Origin: JBMOLK01 sp049325575
GTDB lineage: Bacteria; Bacillota; Clostridia; Acetivibrionales; Acetivibrionaceae
Assembly (NCBI GenBank): GCA_049325575.1
Contig: JBMOLK010000259.1
Span: forward strand, 1-5,856
Direction of reading: 5' to 3'
Length of the DNA stretch: 5,856 nt
Part shown: positions 4,844 through 5,856 of the stretch, piece by piece
How the letters are laid out: every line of letters begins with the position of its first letter
Position numbering within the stretch: position 1 is the first letter of the stretch
Translations under genes and position numbers: made by a program
Notes under the pieces: generated by a model
What the model saw: the letters and a program-made list of their open reading frames with translations, nothing else
Databases searched by the model: none
Told to the model about the DNA's origin: nothing

Positions 4844-5856
4844 TTATTTTGGAAATTTACTAATAATACCTAATAAGAATCTTTTCATTAACGTAAGATC
4901 TGTAGAGTTAATCAAACTATCGTTATTTACATCTGCTGCCCAAAGATCGTCCTCAACCGGAAAGTCGGAAATGATGCCTAACAAATATCTTTTCATCAAA
5001 GTATAATCTGTGGAATTCACTTGCCCATCGCCACTAACATCACCAACTATCCCCGGAACATAAGGCGTAGGAACAGGTGTAGATGAATATACAGGTGTTG
5101 GTATTGGACTAGGAGGTGTCTCTCCCCAGTTGTTTGCATATCTCAAAGCCCCAAAAGCATCCACCATGCCGCTTGTATTAACAACTTGCTTTAGCGAAGA
5201 TAGTATCTTTACACTACTTTTAATGCTCCCTTTTAGCTCTTCGCTTGTAATGTCCGGTCTATAGCTTCTTAATAGTGCTGCAACACCTGACACATACGGC
5301 GCTGCAAAGGATGTTCCGTTTACATATACAAATGCATTCCCTGGATAAGTAGAGTAAATATAATTCCCTGGAGCTGCAACGTCTATTTTGCTTCCATAGT
5401 TGGAAAAACCGGCTTCCACTCCAGTATTATTAACAGCAGCAACCGAAATGGTGTTGGGTAGATTCAGACAGGCAGGATATACAGGGTATCTATCTGTATC
5501 CAATTTATCATTACCCGAAGCACAAACGAAGAGTATATCGGGAGATTTCACTATCACTTCTTCAAGAGCTGCATTGTACCCAGGCCCACCCCAACTGCAG
5601 TTAATCACTTTTGCTCCCATCTTTTTTGCATACTCAATAGCCATAATGGCTCCGCTGGTTTTAGCCTCACCTTTTGTGCCCCCAAGATATTTTACCGGCA
5701 GCAGCTTAACCTTTGGCACAAGGCCGCTGATTCCGATACCGTTATTCCATCCTCCGGCAATAATTCCTGCAATACCGGTCCCATGCCAGTCGGATGCAGC
5801 CGGGTCATACAATTGATTGTTGTTGTCATAAAAATTCCATCCGTTCACATCATCAA
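4844..5856 (-). CDS. Cellulosomal S8 (subtilisin) protease with C-terminal type I dockerin, 5' end missing
   Basis: The gene runs off the right edge; the visible part is about 336 residues of a secreted serine protease. Counting from the GTG codon at 5848, the catalytic His is H22 in WHGTGIAG, the oxyanion Asn is N113 in CASGND, and the catalytic Ser is S180 in NGTSFAAP. The catalytic Asp and the signal peptide lie outside. The GTG at 5848 is an internal Val of a DDVNGWNF block, not a start. A Pro/Thr/Ser linker fills about 243-266. The dockerin follows: Ca-binding loops at 270-281 (D1, S3, D5, D12) and 306-317 (D1, N3, D5, D12), each followed by a LMKR(Y/F)LLGI helix. Both loops carry Ser-Thr at positions 10 and 11, the cohesin-contact pair typical of the C. 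thermocellum type. The enzyme should dock on scaffoldin and act outside the cell; the substrate is unknown. The usual HGTHVAG reads HGTGIAG here. A hairpin terminator follows. Confidence 0.95.
   Translation of the reverse strand, partial: DDVNGWNFYDNNNQLYDPAASDWHGTGIAGIIAGGWNNGIGISGLVPKVKLLPVKYLGGTKGEAKTSGAIMAIEYAKKMGAKVINCSWGGPGYNAALEEVIVKSPDILFVCASGNDKLDTDRYPVYPACLNLPNTISVAAVNNTGVEAGFSNYGSKIDVAAPGNYIYSTYPGNAFVYVNGTSFAAPYVSGVAALLRSYRPDITSEELKGSIKSSVKILSSLKQVVNTSGMVDAFGALRYANNWGETPPSPIPTPVYSSTPVPTPYVPGIVGDVSGDGQVNSTDYTLMKRYLLGIISDFPVEDDLWAADVNNDSLINSTDLTLMKRFLLGIISKFPK
4847..5023 (-). repeat. Dockerin duplicated segment
   Basis: The two halves of the dockerin are related both in protein (NSTDYTLMKRYLLGIIS and NSTDLTLMKRFLLGIIS) and in DNA, a direct internal duplication. 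This is normal for type I dockerins and gives the molecule its two-fold symmetry, which in characterised cases permits two orientations of cohesin binding. The second loop (VNNDSLIN) is less Gly-rich than the first (VSGDGQVN). Confidence 0.85.

Noticed and set aside
5400..5816. Plus-strand ORF of 138 codons within the protease gene
   Set aside because: It is antisense to a protease with intact catalytic motifs and has no ribosome binding site or recognisable domain.

Overview
The window comes from a low-GC, Gram-positive, cellulosome-forming clostridium, probably of the Acetivibrio/Ruminiclostridium group. The main evidence is the right-hand gene, a subtilisin-type protease that ends in a complete type I dockerin, the module that plugs enzymes into cellulosome scaffoldins. 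AT-rich DNA, consensus vegetative promoters, strong purine-rich ribosome binding sites and the gene families present (CD3324-type regulator, YozG-like HTH, DUF2975, DUF4173) all fit. The species cannot be named from the sequence alone.

Left part (1-1213, + strand): a 4x10-bp tandem repeat precedes a tiny gene (99-203) for a 34-residue peptide that looks like an export signal with a short tail, closed by its own terminator. After a gene-poor stretch with a strong GC-rich hairpin comes a textbook promoter (465-493) carrying a short palindrome. It drives a long leader: a 14-codon ORF with a strong ribosome binding site, a set of nested complementary segments, and two intrinsic terminators in series. 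Downstream, a small ORF (856-951) overlaps the start of a CD3324-family (Mor-like HTH) regulator gene (917-1213). The arrangement resembles ribosome-mediated transcription attenuation and is the most interesting part of the window.

Middle (1315-2314, + strand): a 56-residue basic protein and a 267-residue membrane protein of unknown function lie close together, probably co-transcribed. They run tail to tail into the next operon with only 12 bp between stop codons.

Middle to right (4679-2327, - strand): a three-gene operon reads DUF2975 membrane protein, YozG-like HTH regulator, DUF4173 polytopic membrane protein, from a clear sigma-A promoter with an inverted repeat just upstream. The pairing of DUF2975 with a small XRE regulator is a common Firmicutes module; the large membrane protein looks like a third member.

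Right end (5856-4844, - strand): the C-terminal part of a secreted S8 protease with a Pro/Thr linker and dockerin. Its start and catalytic Asp lie outside the window. A 17-bp perfect hairpin terminator separates it from the operon.
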